This document shows, piece by piece, positions 9,305 through 19,880 of a stretch of 64,000 nt of DNA (the first letter of the stretch is position 1; each line of letters starts with the position of its first letter). Where the stretch lies: NCBI GenBank assembly GCA_902625945.1, contig CACODG010000004.1:29569-93568 (forward strand), in the 5' to 3' direction. Source of the DNA: an uncultured Pelagibacteraceae bacterium (GTDB lineage Bacteria; Pseudomonadota; Alphaproteobacteria; Pelagibacterales; Pelagibacteraceae). A program made the position numbers and the translations under genes. The notes beneath the pieces were generated by a model that was not told the origin of the DNA, searched no databases, and saw only the letters and a list, made by a program, of their open reading frames with translations.

Positions 9305-9325
9305 TAGGTGTTGGGTGTTTTAAAA

Positions 9326-10678
9326 ATGTTTGAAAATTTAACGAATAAATTAGAAAGTATTTTTTCTAAGCTAAAAAGTGCTCCCTCATTGACTGAGGAA
9401 CAAGTTGACTCTGGATTAAAAGAAATACGATTAGCTTTATTAGAAGCTGATGTAGCTCTTCCTGTCACTAAAGCATTTATAGCTAATGTAAAACCAAAAG
9501 CTATTGGTAAAGAAATTATAAAATCAACATCTGCTGGACAAACGATAGTTAAAATTGTCTACGATGAATTAGTTAATATTTTAGGCTCCAAAAATGAGGA
9601 ACTTAACTTCAAAGCTGTCCCACCAGTTTCACTTTTATTAGTTGGATTACAGGGTTCAGGTAAAACTACTTCTGCAGCAAAGTTAGCAAAAAATATAGAG
9701 AAAAATTATAAAAAAAAAGTAATGGTAGCTAGTTTAGATGTTTATAGGCCAGCTGCTCAAGAACAACTTAAATTACTTGCTGAAGCAAATGGAATTCAAT
9801 GTTTGCCGATTGTTGAGAAGCAACAACCAATAGACATTACTAAAAGAGCACTAAATGCAGCTAACCTTAACGGCTCAGATGTTATTATATTTGATACCGC
9901 AGGAAGAACCCAGATAGACTTACCCATGATGTCTGAGATTAAGCAAATAAAAGATATTACAAAACCAGCAGAAACAATTTTAGTAGCTGACTCTTTGACA
10001 GGACAAATAGCTGTAAATGTTGCAAAAGAATTTGACATTGCTGTTAATCTTTCTGGAATTATTCTTACACGAGTTGATGGTGACGCAAGAGGTGGTGCAG
10101 CATTGAGCATGAAACACGTGACGGGAAAACCAATTAAATATATCGGAGTTGGAGAAAAAATTACTGATCTTGAACTTTTCCATCCTGATAGATTAGCCAA
10201 CAGAATATTAGGAATGGGTGATGTTATTACTTTAGTAGAGAAAGCCCAACAAGATTTAAGTGATGAAAAAATTAAAGAAACAGAAGATGAATTAAAAAAA
10301 GGAATATTTACAATGGACTCATATCTTTCTCAGCTAAGACAAATGAAAAAAATGGGAGGCATGGAAGGAGTTATGTCTATGTTGCCAGGAGTGAATAAAA
10401 TGAAAGCAAAAATGGATCAAGCGAATATTGATGAAAAAATGCTAGTGGAAAACGAAGCAATTATTTTATCAATGACTAAAAATGAGAGAGAAAATCCAAA
10501 AATTATTAGCGGATCAAGGAGGAAAAGAATTTCTAAAGGAGCAGGTGTAGATGTTTCAAAAATTAATAAACTATTGAAACAATTTAAAATGATGTCAGAC
10601 ATGATGAAAAAAATGTCTCAAGGTAAAAAAATTCCATCTGGAATGATCCCAGATGAAATGTTCAATCAACTAAAATGA
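9326..10678 (+). CDS. ffh: signal recognition particle protein Ffh (SRP54)
   Basis: GLQGSGKTTSAAKLA, DVYRPAAQEQL, DTAGRTQ, TRVDGDARGGAALS; Met-rich M domain (KKMGGMEGVMSMLPG). Start placed at ATG 9326; the ORF also allows GTG 9308. Confidence 0.97.
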   Translation: MFENLTNKLESIFSKLKSAPSLTEEQVDSGLKEIRLALLEADVALPVTKAFIANVKPKAIGKEIIKSTSAGQTIVKIVYDELVNILGSKNEELNFKAVPPVSLLLVGLQGSGKTTSAAKLAKNIEKNYKKKVMVASLDVYRPAAQEQLKLLAEANGIQCLPIVEKQQPIDITKRALNAANLNGSDVIIFDTAGRTQIDLPMMSEIKQIKDITKPAETILVADSLTGQIAVNVAKEFDIAVNLSGIILTRVDGDARGGAALSMKHVTGKPIKYIGVGEKITDLELFHPDRLANRILGMGDVITLVEKAQQDLSDEKIKETEDELKKGIFTMDSYLSQLRQMKKMGGMEGVMSMLPGVNKMKAKMDQANIDEKMLVENEAIILSMTKNERENPKIISGSRRKRISKGAGVDVSKINKLLKQFKMMSDMMKKMSQGKKIPSGMIPDEMFNQLK

Positions 10679-10688
10679 AAGGTATAAA

Positions 10689-11243
10689 ATGTTAAGAATA
10701 AGACTATCAATGGGTGGCGTAAGAAAAAGACCTATTTATAAAATTGTAATTGCTGACAGTAGATATCCAAGAGATGGAAAATTTATTGAAAAAATTGGTT
10801 CTTACAATCCATTGCTTCCAAAAGATAAAAAGGAAAGAATTAAAGTAGAAGCAGAAAGAGTAAAATATTGGATGAGTAAAGGGGCTCAACCAACGATGAG
10901 AGTTTCTAGATTACTTGGAGAGGTACAGTTAATGCCAATGCCAAAACCTGGAAACAATCCTCAAAAGGCGATTCCTAAAAAAGATAGAAAAAAAGCTGAA
11001 GGAGATAAAAAAGAAGAAACAAAAAAAGATGCTCCAGCAGCTGAGGGCAAAAAACCAGATCAAAAAGCTGACGCAAAAAAAGATGAACCTAAAAAGGAAG
11101 AACCAAAGAAGGAAGAACCAAAGAAGGAAGAACCTAAAAAGGAACAACCTAAAGCAGAAGCTAAAAAAGAAGAGTCAAAGAAGGAAGAACCTAAAGCAGA
11201 AGCTAAAAAGGAAGAGCCAAAGAAGGAAGAGAAAAAGGCTTAA
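10689..11243 (+). CDS. rpsP: 30S ribosomal protein S16 with long Lys/Glu/Pro-rich C-terminal tail
   Basis: N-terminal MLRIRLSMGGVRKRPIYKIVIADSRYPRDGKFIEKIGSYNP; canonical ffh-rpsP-trmD-rplS order. Confidence 0.95.
   Translation: MLRIRLSMGGVRKRPIYKIVIADSRYPRDGKFIEKIGSYNPLLPKDKKERIKVEAERVKYWMSKGAQPTMRVSRLLGEVQLMPMPKPGNNPQKAIPKKDRKKAEGDKKEETKKDAPAAEGKKPDQKADAKKDEPKKEEPKKEEPKKEEPKKEQPKAEAKKEESKKEEPKAEAKKEEPKKEEKKA
11088..11235 (+). repeat. imperfect tandem repeat inside rpsP 3' end (15-nt KKEEP units plus a ~42-nt higher-order duplication)
   Basis: Repeats of cc(a/t)aa(a/g)aaggaagaa encoding KKEEP; 'cctaaagcagaagctaaaaa(a/g)gaagag(t/c)caaagaaggaaga' occurs twice. Confidence 0.88.
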
Positions 11244-11260
11244 CTAAAAGGTAAATAAAG

Positions 11261-11953
11261 ATGTTAGAAGTAAAAATTTTTACTTTATATCCGGATTTAT
11301 TTCCTGGACCCTTGAATATCGGAATATATAAAAAGGCAAAAGAAAACAAAATTTGGGATCTGAAAGTAATAGATATAAGAGATTATTCTACAGATAAACA
11401 TAATTCTGTAGATGATACCCCTTTTGGAGGTGGAAATGGAATGCTTTTGCGTCCCGATATATTAGCCTCTGCACTTGATCAGAATATAAAAAAAGGAGAA
11501 AAAATTATTTACTTATCTCCTAGGGGAAAAAAATTTGATCAAAATGAAGCTAGATCTTTAAGCAAAGAAAAAAAATTGAACATTATTTGTGGACATTTTG
11601 AGGGTATTGATCAAAGACTTTTGGAAACAAGAAATATTAAAGAATATAGTCTTGGTGATTTCATTCTTTCAGGTGGTGAGACAGCGTCTTTTGTTTTTGT
11701 TGATGCACTCGTAAGACTATTACCAGGAGTGCTTGGAAATGAAAATTCAGCTAAAGAAGAAAGTTTTGAAAATTATCTTTTAGAATATCCTCAATACACA
11801 AAACCCAGAGAATGGGAAGGTAAAAGACCGCCAGAGGTCTTATTTTCAGGTGATCATGCCAAAATAAAAGGGTGGCGTTTGTCTCAATCAGAGGCTATAA
11901 CACGTCGCCAGAGACCTGATCTTTGGAAAAAATATTTAGAGAAAAAAAAATGA
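11261..11953 (+). CDS. trmD: tRNA (guanine-N1)-methyltransferase
   Basis: [42 protein letters not shown] motifs. Confidence 0.97.
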   Translation: MLEVKIFTLYPDLFPGPLNIGIYKKAKENKIWDLKVIDIRDYSTDKHNSVDDTPFGGGNGMLLRPDILASALDQNIKKGEKIIYLSPRGKKFDQNEARSLSKEKKLNIICGHFEGIDQRLLETRNIKEYSLGDFILSGGETASFVFVDALVRLLPGVLGNENSAKEESFENYLLEYPQYTKPREWEGKRPPEVLFSGDHAKIKGWRLSQSEAITRRQRPDLWKKYLEKKK

Positions 11954-12459
11954 AAAATATCGAAGACATAAACAAAGCAGCGATTAAAAAAATAGTTGCT
12001 AACAAAAAAATTACAGAATTTTCTCCAGGAGACACAATAAGAGTTGGTGTTAAAATTGTAGAGGGTAAAAGAGAAAGAATTCAATATTTCGAAGGTGTTT
12101 GTATAGCAAAAAAAAATAGGGACATAAATTCCTCTTTTACAGTTAGAAAAATATCATTCGGTGAAGGTGTAGAAAGGACATTTGCTCTTTATAGTCCTAA
12201 TGTTGACTCAATAAAAGTAATTAGATCAGGAAAAGTAAGAAGGGCAAAACTTTATTACTTAAGAGATAGAAAAGGAAAATCTGCAAGGATTGCTGAAAAA
12301 ATTAAAAAAAAAATTGGAGTTGATGTAACAGTCAAACCTGAGGAAACAAAATTAAAACCGACTGAGCCTATTAATCAGAAGACAAAAGTCGAAGAAGTTA
12401 AGAATGAGGATCAAAAAGTCGAGGCTAAAGCTGAGAAGCCAATCAGCGAAAAAAAATAA
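11950..12459 (+). CDS. rplS: 50S ribosomal protein L19 with charged C-terminal extension
   Basis: [32 protein letters not shown]...[19 protein letters not shown]; start at ATG 11950 overlaps trmD stop (ATGA). Confidence 0.95.
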   Translation: MKNIEDINKAAIKKIVANKKITEFSPGDTIRVGVKIVEGKRERIQYFEGVCIAKKNRDINSSFTVRKISFGEGVERTFALYSPNVDSIKVIRSGKVRRAKLYYLRDRKGKSARIAEKIKKKIGVDVTVKPEETKLKPTEPINQKTKVEEVKNEDQKVEAKAEKPISEKK

Positions 12460-12465
12460 AATTTA

Positions 12466-13863
12466 ATGTCTAAAACTCTATACGATAAGATATGGGAAAA
12501 CCATCTTGTTCATGAACAAAGCGATGGAACATCATTAATTTATGTTGATAGACATTTAGTCCATGAAGTTACAAGCCCCCAAGCATTTGAAGGACTAAGA
12601 TTGCAAAAAAGAAAAGTTAGACGGCCAGAATTAACTCTTGCAGTGCCTGACCACAATGTTCCTACAACTGACAGGTCTAAAGGCATAAATGATGAAGACT
12701 CTAGAATACAAGTAGAAACATTAAGAAAAAATTGCAAAGACTTTGGAGTAAAACTTTTTGATGTTAATGATAAGCGTCAAGGTATAGTCCATATTATAGG
12801 ACCTGAACAAGGCTTCACTCAACCAGGAACGGTTATAGTATGTGGCGATAGCCATACTGCTACACATGGAGCATTCGGTGCGTTAGCCTTTGGAATAGGA
12901 ACATCTGAAGTCGAACATGTTCTTGCCACGCAAACTTTAATGCAGAAGAAATCAAAAAATCTAAGAATAAACGTAAATGGCAATTTACCAAAGGGTGTTA
13001 CTGCAAAAGATGTAATATTAAAAATTATTGGCACAATTGGAACTGCGGGTGGAACTGGATATGTAGTTGAATTCGCTGGAGACGTTATAAAAAACTTAAG
13101 CATGGAAGAAAGAATGACCGTTTGCAATATGACTATTGAAGCTGGCGCCAGAGCGGGTTTAATCGCACCTGATGAAAAGACATTCAGTTATTTAGAAGGT
13201 AAAACGATGTCACCTAAAGGTGAAAATTGGGCTAAAGCTGTAGAATTTTGGAAGACTTTGTATTCTGACAAAGACTGCAAATTTGATAAAGAAATTAATA
13301 TTGATGGGAAAAACATAGAACCATTGGTTACCTGGGGGACTTCGCCACAAGATGTATCACCAGTAACTGGTATTGTACCTGATCCTGAAGAAGAAAAGAA
13401 TGAAGATAGAAAAATGGCTATGAAAAGATCTCTAGAATATATGGGGTTAAAAGCAAACACTAAAATTTCAGATATAAAGATTGATAAGATTTTTATAGGT
13501 AGCTGCACTAATGGAAGAATAGAGGACCTGAGATTGGCTGCTGATCTTTTAAAAGGCAAAAGGATTGCCGACAATGTCAGCGCTATGGTCGTACCGGGAT
13601 CCGGGTTAGTTAAAGAGCAAGCCGAAAAAGAAGGGTTAGATAAAATTTTTAAAAATGCAGGTTTTGAATGGAGGGAACCTGGCTGTTCTATGTGTTTAGG
13701 TATGAATCCAGATCAATTAAAGCCGAAAGAAAGATGCGCATCAACATCAAATAGAAATTTTGAGGGTAGACAAGGTCGTGGTGGAAGAACACATTTAGTT
13801 AGTCCAGGCATGGCTATTGCAGCTGCAATTAAGGGGCGATTAACAGACGTGAGAGAAATATAG
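12466..13863 (+). CDS. leuC: 3-isopropylmalate dehydratase large subunit
   Basis: [37 protein letters not shown] (Fe-S Cys), followed by leuD/leuB. Confidence 0.97.
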   Translation: MSKTLYDKIWENHLVHEQSDGTSLIYVDRHLVHEVTSPQAFEGLRLQKRKVRRPELTLAVPDHNVPTTDRSKGINDEDSRIQVETLRKNCKDFGVKLFDVNDKRQGIVHIIGPEQGFTQPGTVIVCGDSHTATHGAFGALAFGIGTSEVEHVLATQTLMQKKSKNLRINVNGNLPKGVTAKDVILKIIGTIGTAGGTGYVVEFAGDVIKNLSMEERMTVCNMTIEAGARAGLIAPDEKTFSYLEGKTMSPKGENWAKAVEFWKTLYSDKDCKFDKEINIDGKNIEPLVTWGTSPQDVSPVTGIVPDPEEEKNEDRKMAMKRSLEYMGLKANTKISDIKIDKIFIGSCTNGRIEDLRLAADLLKGKRIADNVSAMVVPGSGLVKEQAEKEGLDKIFKNAGFEWREPGCSMCLGMNPDQLKPKERCASTSNRNFEGRQGRGGRTHLVSPGMAIAAAIKGRLTDVREI

Positions 13864-13864
13864 A

Positions 13865-14470
13865 ATGGAAAAATTTAATAATTTAAAATCAATACCATCA
13901 TATTTGTCATTACAAAATATTGATACAGATATGATTATCCCTAAGCAATTTTTAAAAACGATTAAAAGAACAGGTTTAGGTAAAAGTCTGTTTTATGAAA
14001 TGCGATATGATGAAAACGGAAAAAAAATTGCTGATTTTATTCTTAATAAGGAACCGTATAACAAATCTAAAATTCTTTTAGCTGGTAAAAATTTTGGATG
14101 CGGTTCATCCAGAGAGCATGCTCCATGGGCACTTTCTGATTTTGGTATAAAAAGTGTAGTAAGCTCGAGCTTTGCAGATATTTTTTACAATAATTGTTTT
14201 AAAAATGGAATCCTTCCAATTAAGATTGACGATAAAATTGTAGTTGAGTTAGCTGAGTATTGTAAAAGGAAAGAAGAAATTGAAATAAATTTAGAAAAGC
14301 AAGAAATAAAATACGGAAACAAAATTGTGAAGTTTGAACTAGATGCCTTTAAAAAGAAGTGTTTGATGGAAGGACTAGATGATATAGCCCTATCGATGGA
14401 AAAAATTTCTAAAATAGACGACTATGAAGAAAAATTACAAAATACAAAACCTTGGGTTTTAAATAAATAA
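13865..14470 (+). CDS. leuD: 3-isopropylmalate dehydratase small subunit
   Basis: [33 protein letters not shown]. Confidence 0.97.
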   Translation: MEKFNNLKSIPSYLSLQNIDTDMIIPKQFLKTIKRTGLGKSLFYEMRYDENGKKIADFILNKEPYNKSKILLAGKNFGCGSSREHAPWALSDFGIKSVVSSSFADIFYNNCFKNGILPIKIDDKIVVELAEYCKRKEEIEINLEKQEIKYGNKIVKFELDAFKKKCLMEGLDDIALSMEKISKIDDYEEKLQNTKPWVLNK

Positions 14471-15570
14471 TGTCTAAAACTAGGAAAATTTTACTTTTAC
14501 CTGGCGACGGTATTGGTCCAGAGGTAATTGCTGAAGTAAGAAAAATACTAGATTGGATGAATAAAACAAAATCTTTAGATTTTGTTTTAAGCCAAGAGCT
14601 AATTGGAGGCGCATCTATCGATGCCAATAAAGTTCCAATTACAGATGAGGTTTTTTATAAATCTTTAGAGTCAGATGCAGTAATACTAGGTGCATGCGGT
14701 GGACCTAAATGGGATAACTTGGAATTTTCAAAAAAACCTGAGAGAGCTCTTTTAAAACTTAGAAAAGAATTAAAATTATTTGCCAACTTAAGACCTGCAA
14801 TTTGTTTCAAACAATTAGTTGACTCCTCAACTCTTAAACCAGAAATCGTATCAGGTTTAGATATAATGATAGTAAGAGAACTAACTGGCGGTATTTATTT
14901 CGGTGAACCAAGAGGCATTGAGCCAATAGAAAATAATCAAAGGAAGGGTGTTAATACCCACACTTATACAACATCAGAAATTCATAGGATTGCTCGTGTG
15001 GCTTTCGATTTGGCAAAAAAAAGAAGAAACAAAGTTACATCTTGTGAAAAATCAAATGTAATGGAAGCAGGCGTGTTATGGAGAGAAGAAGTCCAGGTAA
15101 TAAAAGATAAAGAGTTTCAAAAAGTTGAGCTTAATCACATGTTAGCTGACAACTGTGCTATGCAACTTTTAAGGTATCCAAAACAGTTCGATGTAATATT
15201 AGCTGATAATCTGTTTGGTGACATGTTGTCTGATGAGGCCGCTATGTTAACTGGCTCTCTTGGTCTTTTACCTTCTGCCTCGTTAGGCTCAAAAGATAAA
15301 AACGGGAGAATTAGATCTCTTTACGAACCTGTTCACGGGTCAGCTCCAGATATTGAAGGTAAAAATATAGCAAATCCAATTGCTACAATTTTAAGTTTAT
15401 CAATGGCTTTAAGATATTCTTTGGACCTCGGTAAAGAAGCTGACCAAATTGATAAGGCAGTTCAAAGCGTTCTTGACGAGGGTTTAAGAACTAAAGATAT
15501 AATGTCAAAAAATACGAAAGAAGTTTCAACAACTGACATGGGTGATGCAATTATTGCAAAATTGAAATAA
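14470..15570 (+). CDS. leuB: 3-isopropylmalate dehydrogenase
   Basis: [45 protein letters not shown]. Confidence 0.97.
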   Translation: MSKTRKILLLPGDGIGPEVIAEVRKILDWMNKTKSLDFVLSQELIGGASIDANKVPITDEVFYKSLESDAVILGACGGPKWDNLEFSKKPERALLKLRKELKLFANLRPAICFKQLVDSSTLKPEIVSGLDIMIVRELTGGIYFGEPRGIEPIENNQRKGVNTHTYTTSEIHRIARVAFDLAKKRRNKVTSCEKSNVMEAGVLWREEVQVIKDKEFQKVELNHMLADNCAMQLLRYPKQFDVILADNLFGDMLSDEAAMLTGSLGLLPSASLGSKDKNGRIRSLYEPVHGSAPDIEGKNIANPIATILSLSMALRYSLDLGKEADQIDKAVQSVLDEGLRTKDIMSKNTKEVSTTDMGDAIIAKLK

Positions 15571-15581
15571 AGTAAATTGTT

Positions 15582-16574
15582 ATGAATTTTGCAATAATTG
15601 GTGCCTCAGGTAATGTTGGAAGAAAAACGATTGAAATTTTAGAAAAATCTAAAATAAAACTCGATAATCTTTTTTTAGTGGCTTCGGCAAAAAGTGCAGG
15701 CAAGAAAATTAAATTTAGAAATAAAGAAATTGAGATTGAGGTTTTAGAAAATTATGATTTTTCCAAAGCACAAATTACTTTTTTTGCAGCAGGAAGTAAA
15801 ATTGCAAAAGAATGGGCTCCAAAAGCATCAAAAAAAACAATTATAATTGACAACTCAAGTTATTTTAGGATGCAAAAAGATGTTCCTCTAGTTGTTTCAG
15901 AAGTTAATCCTGAAGCACTTGATAAACATAATAATATAATTTCAAATCCGAACTGCTCAACAATGCAAATGGTTTTAGCATTAAAACCTTTACATGACGA
16001 GTACAAAATTAAAAGAGTAATAGTCTCAACTTACCAAGCTGTATCTGGTGCAGGCAAAGCATCTATGGATGAGCTCTTCGATCAATCAAAAAAATATTTA
16101 GATGGAAAAAAAATTAATTCCCAAAATTTTACGAAACAAATAGCATTTAATTTAATACCCCATATCGATGTCTTTGAAAAAGATGGGTATACAAAAGAGG
16201 AATTGAAAATGACTAATGAGACAAAAAAAATCTTAGATGACGAAATTGAAGTTACGGCAACTTGCGTAAGAGTTCCCGTAAAAACAGGGCATTCCGAGTC
16301 GATCAATATTGAATTTGAAAACCTTTATGACTTTGAAAATATAATTAAGATTCTTCAAACAGCTCCTGGATGTAAAGTAGTTGATGAAAGAAAAGATGGA
16401 GGCTATATGACTCCTTTAGAGGCTGAAGGCGACTATACAACTTTTATTTCTAGGATTAGAAAGGACAATTCTAATATTAAGGCTATAAATTTGTGGGTAG
16501 TTTCTGATAATTTATTAAAAGGAGCGGCTTTAAATACAGTTCAAATAGCAGAGAGTTTGATGAAAAAAATATAA
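15582..16574 (+). CDS. asd: aspartate-semialdehyde dehydrogenase
   Basis: GASGNVGRKTIEIL, SNPNCSTMQMV, VSTYQAVSGAGKASMDEL. Confidence 0.95.
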   Translation: MNFAIIGASGNVGRKTIEILEKSKIKLDNLFLVASAKSAGKKIKFRNKEIEIEVLENYDFSKAQITFFAAGSKIAKEWAPKASKKTIIIDNSSYFRMQKDVPLVVSEVNPEALDKHNNIISNPNCSTMQMVLALKPLHDEYKIKRVIVSTYQAVSGAGKASMDELFDQSKKYLDGKKINSQNFTKQIAFNLIPHIDVFEKDGYTKEELKMTNETKKILDDEIEVTATCVRVPVKTGHSESINIEFENLYDFENIIKILQTAPGCKVVDERKDGGYMTPLEAEGDYTTFISRIRKDNSNIKAINLWVVSDNLLKGAALNTVQIAESLMKKI

Positions 16575-16594
16575 CTTTGGTTTATAAGTCAAAT

Positions 16595-16978
16595 ATGGAA
16601 AATAATAATCCTTTAAGTCCTCATCTTCAAATTTACAGATGGCAAATATCTTCTTTGTTATCTATTACACATAGAATAGTTGGTGTAATTAATTTTTTTG
16701 CAATAATTTTAATTTGCCTTTGGGCAATACTAATAACTTTTAGTCAAAATAATTATTCATCTATAAATTTGTTTTTAAACACAAGTTTTGGAAAATTTTT
16801 TGTTATTTCATTATGTTGGACTTTTAGCTTTCATATTTTAAATGAATTAAGACATTTAATTTGGGATGCTGGGTATGGATTTGATTTAAAAGTTGCGAAA
16901 ATTTCAGGTATAATTGTTTTCATTGGTTCATTTGTATTAACAATTTTATTTTATATTTTAGGGAGAAATATTTTTTAA
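16595..16978 (+). CDS. sdhC: succinate dehydrogenase cytochrome b556 subunit
   Basis: LSPHLQIYRWQISSLLSITHRIVGV, HxxNELRHLIWD; upstream of sdhDAB. Confidence 0.92.
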   Translation: MENNNPLSPHLQIYRWQISSLLSITHRIVGVINFFAIILICLWAILITFSQNNYSSINLFLNTSFGKFFVISLCWTFSFHILNELRHLIWDAGYGFDLKVAKISGIIVFIGSFVLTILFYILGRNIF

Positions 16979-17305
16979 ATGCACACATCAACAAAAAAAT
17001 GGCTTTTTACTAAAATTAGTTCATTAATTTTGATCCCTTTGATGGCTTGGTTCTTATTAAATTTTGTCTCAATTTATGATAAGAATCATTCTCAAATACT
17101 AATTTTTTTTTCTGAACAACCGTCAAAAATATTATTTTCAGTATTCATTATTATAGCTTTCTTTTTTTCAGCACTAACAATAAGTGAGATTTTTGAGGAT
17201 TATTTACATGACGAGAAAATCAAAAATGTCGCAAATAAAGCTCTATATTTATTTGCTATACTAGTTCCTTTATTAACAATTTTAAGTATATATAACCTAA
17301 AATAA
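16979..17305 (+). CDS. sdhD: succinate dehydrogenase membrane anchor subunit
   Basis: Three-TM small protein between sdhC and sdhA; HDEKIKNVANKALY. Confidence 0.9.
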   Translation: MHTSTKKWLFTKISSLILIPLMAWFLLNFVSIYDKNHSQILIFFSEQPSKILFSVFIIIAFFFSALTISEIFEDYLHDEKIKNVANKALYLFAILVPLLTILSIYNLK

Positions 17306-19081
17306 ATGAGTGCATATAAAATTATAGATCATGAATACGATGTCGTAGTTCTTGGAGCTGGAGGTTCAGGTTTAAGAGCTGCAGTTGGATTATCAGAAGC
17401 AGGTTTAAAAACTGCATGTATATCAAAAGTTTTTCCAACTCGAAGTCACACTTCAGCAGCCCAAGGAGGTATTTCTGCAGCTTTAGGAAACATGGGCGAA
17501 GATGATTGGAGATGGCACATGTATGATACAGTTAAGGGTTCCGATTGGCTTGGTGATCAAGATGCAATAGAATATCTATGTAAAGAGGCTCCAAGAGCTG
17601 TTGTTGAGCTAGAAAGGTATGGTGTTCCTTTTAGTAGAACTGATGATGGAAAAATTTATCAGAGACCATTTGGAGGAATGACTAAAAATTATGGTAACGG
17701 CACAGCTCAAAGAACATGTGCAGCTGCTGACAGAACAGGCCACGCTATTTTGCATACTCTATACGGACAAGCACTTAAACAAAACACAGAATTTTTTATT
17801 GAATACTTTGCTCTAGATTTAATTATGAAAAATGGAGAATGCAAAGGAGTTATAGCTTGGAATTTAACAGACGGAACAATTCATAGATTTAGATCTCATA
17901 TAACCATAATTGCAACTGGAGGATACGGGAAAGTTTACTATTCCGCTACATCTGCTCATACATGCACTGGAGATGGTAATGCCATGGTATTAAGAGCCGG
18001 CTTGCCTTTACAAGACATGGAATTTGTTCAATTTCACCCAACAGGAATTTACGGAGTTGGTTGTTTAATCACGGAAGGTGTAAGAGGGGAAGGCGGATTT
18101 TTAGTAAATGGAAAAGGTGAGAGATTTATGGAAAGGTATGCGCCCAATGCTAAAGATTTAGCATCTAGGGATGTAGTAAGTAGGTCTATGGAGATGGAAA
18201 TTAATGAGGGTAGAGGTGTGGGAAAAAATAAGGACCATATTAATTTACACTTAGATCACATAGATAAAAAAGTTATAGATGAGAGGCTTCCTGGAATTTC
18301 AGAAGCTGCCAAAACGTTTGCTAACGTCGATGTTAGCAAAGAACCAATCCCAGTTGTACCTACGGTGCACTACAATATGGGAGGTATACCAACAAACTAT
18401 AAAGCAGAAGTTTTAACACTCAATGGTTCTGAAAAAACTGTGCCTGGTTTAATGGCAATAGGTGAAGCAGCTTGTGTTTCAGTTCACGGTGCAAATAGGT
18501 TAGGCTCAAACTCTTTAATAGACCTAGTTGTTTTTGGAAGAGCAGCGGCTAAAAGAGCTAGTGAAATTATAAAACCGGGGAAACCTCATGAAGAAGTCTC
18601 GAAATTAGAAACAGATAAATGTTTGGAAAGATTTGATAAAATAAGGAATTCAGAAGGTTCTACAAAAACTTCAGAGTTAAGACTAAAAATGCAAAAAACT
18701 ATGCAGTCAAAATGTGCTGTTTTCAGGACTGAAAAAACTTTAAAAGAGGGTGTTGAACAAATCCGAGAGCCTTATGAGTGCATGAGCGATATTTCTGTGA
18801 AAGACAAGTCTTTATTATTTAATACTGATTTAGTCGAAACTTTAGAATTTGATAATTTAATAAGCCAGGCATTAACAACTATGGACTCAGCTTATAATCG
18901 AAAAGAGAGCAGAGGTGCGCATGCGAGAGAAGATTTCACGAAGAGAGACGATAAAAACTTCATGAAACATACATTAGCTTGGCAAAATGGAAAAAAAGTT
19001 CAAATAAAATATAGAGATGTCCATTCTAGAACTCTTACTAACGATGTTCAATATTTTCCTCCTAAGGAGAGAGTTTATTAA
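17306..19081 (+). CDS. sdhA: succinate dehydrogenase flavoprotein subunit
   Basis: [42 protein letters not shown]. Confidence 0.98.
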   Translation: MSAYKIIDHEYDVVVLGAGGSGLRAAVGLSEAGLKTACISKVFPTRSHTSAAQGGISAALGNMGEDDWRWHMYDTVKGSDWLGDQDAIEYLCKEAPRAVVELERYGVPFSRTDDGKIYQRPFGGMTKNYGNGTAQRTCAAADRTGHAILHTLYGQALKQNTEFFIEYFALDLIMKNGECKGVIAWNLTDGTIHRFRSHITIIATGGYGKVYYSATSAHTCTGDGNAMVLRAGLPLQDMEFVQFHPTGIYGVGCLITEGVRGEGGFLVNGKGERFMERYAPNAKDLASRDVVSRSMEMEINEGRGVGKNKDHINLHLDHIDKKVIDERLPGISEAAKTFANVDVSKEPIPVVPTVHYNMGGIPTNYKAEVLTLNGSEKTVPGLMAIGEAACVSVHGANRLGSNSLIDLVVFGRAAAKRASEIIKPGKPHEEVSKLETDKCLERFDKIRNSEGSTKTSELRLKMQKTMQSKCAVFRTEKTLKEGVEQIREPYECMSDISVKDKSLLFNTDLVETLEFDNLISQALTTMDSAYNRKESRGAHAREDFTKRDDKNFMKHTLAWQNGKKVQIKYRDVHSRTLTNDVQYFPPKERVY

Positions 19082-19857
19082 TGGCCCAATTTAGCCTGCC
19101 GCAAAATTCTAAAATAGAGGTAGGAAATTATCATAGAGATAAAACAAATTCAAAAAATCTTCGAAAAATAAACATATATAGATGGGATCCGACTACAGGA
19201 AAAAATCCTAGAATTGATACATATGAAGTTGATATGAACAATTGTGGTCCAAAGGTTTTAGATATTTTATTCAAGATTAAAAATGAAATAGATCCTTCTT
19301 TAACTTTTAGAAGATCTTGTGCACATGGTGTTTGTGGATCTTGTGCAATGAATATTGATGGTGTAAATGGTTTGGCTTGTATTAAATCACATACAGATAT
19401 TAAAGGGGACCTTAATATTTACCCTTTACCACATTTAAAAGTTGTGAAAGATTTAATTGGTGACCTCACAACTTTATACAAACAATATGAGTCAATTCAG
19501 CCTTGGTTAAAAGTCGATCAAACAGGACAAGAGAAAACTGAACTTAAACAATCTCAGAAAGATAGGGAAAAATTAGATGGATACTATGAATGTATATTAT
19601 GTGCTTGTTGTTCTACATCGTGTCCGAGTTATTGGTGGAATGGTGATAAATATTTGGGACCAGCTGTTTTACTCCAAGCATATCGTTGGATAAATGATAG
19701 TAGAGATGGTGATAAAAAAGAGAGATTAAAAAAAGTAGCTGATGAATTAAAATTATATAGGTGTCATACTATTATGAATTGTACAAATTCTTGTCCCAAG
19801 GGCCTTAATCCTGCAAAAGCCATCGGCTCTATTAAAAAAATGCTTGCAACAAGTTAA
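19081..19857 (+). CDS. sdhB: succinate dehydrogenase iron-sulfur subunit
   Basis: [51 protein letters not shown]. Confidence 0.98.
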   Translation: MAQFSLPQNSKIEVGNYHRDKTNSKNLRKINIYRWDPTTGKNPRIDTYEVDMNNCGPKVLDILFKIKNEIDPSLTFRRSCAHGVCGSCAMNIDGVNGLACIKSHTDIKGDLNIYPLPHLKVVKDLIGDLTTLYKQYESIQPWLKVDQTGQEKTELKQSQKDREKLDGYYECILCACCSTSCPSYWWNGDKYLGPAVLLQAYRWINDSRDGDKKERLKKVADELKLYRCHTIMNCTNSCPKGLNPAKAIGSIKKMLATS

Positions 19858-19880
19858 AAGCTTATTTATTCAATTACATC

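Noticed and set aside
9796-10200. 134-aa antisense ORF within ffh
   Set aside because: Antisense shadow of a conserved gene; no recognisable protein features.
11029-11247. 72-aa highly basic ORF (MLQQLRAKNQIKKLTQKKMNLKRKNQRRKN...) in another frame of the rpsP tail
   Set aside because: Off-frame reading of the Lys/Glu repeat; basic composition follows from A/G-rich codons; no independent start or SD evidence.
13188-13574. 128-aa antisense ORF within leuC (also 12819-13127)
   Set aside because: Shadow ORFs opposite a well-conserved coding gene.
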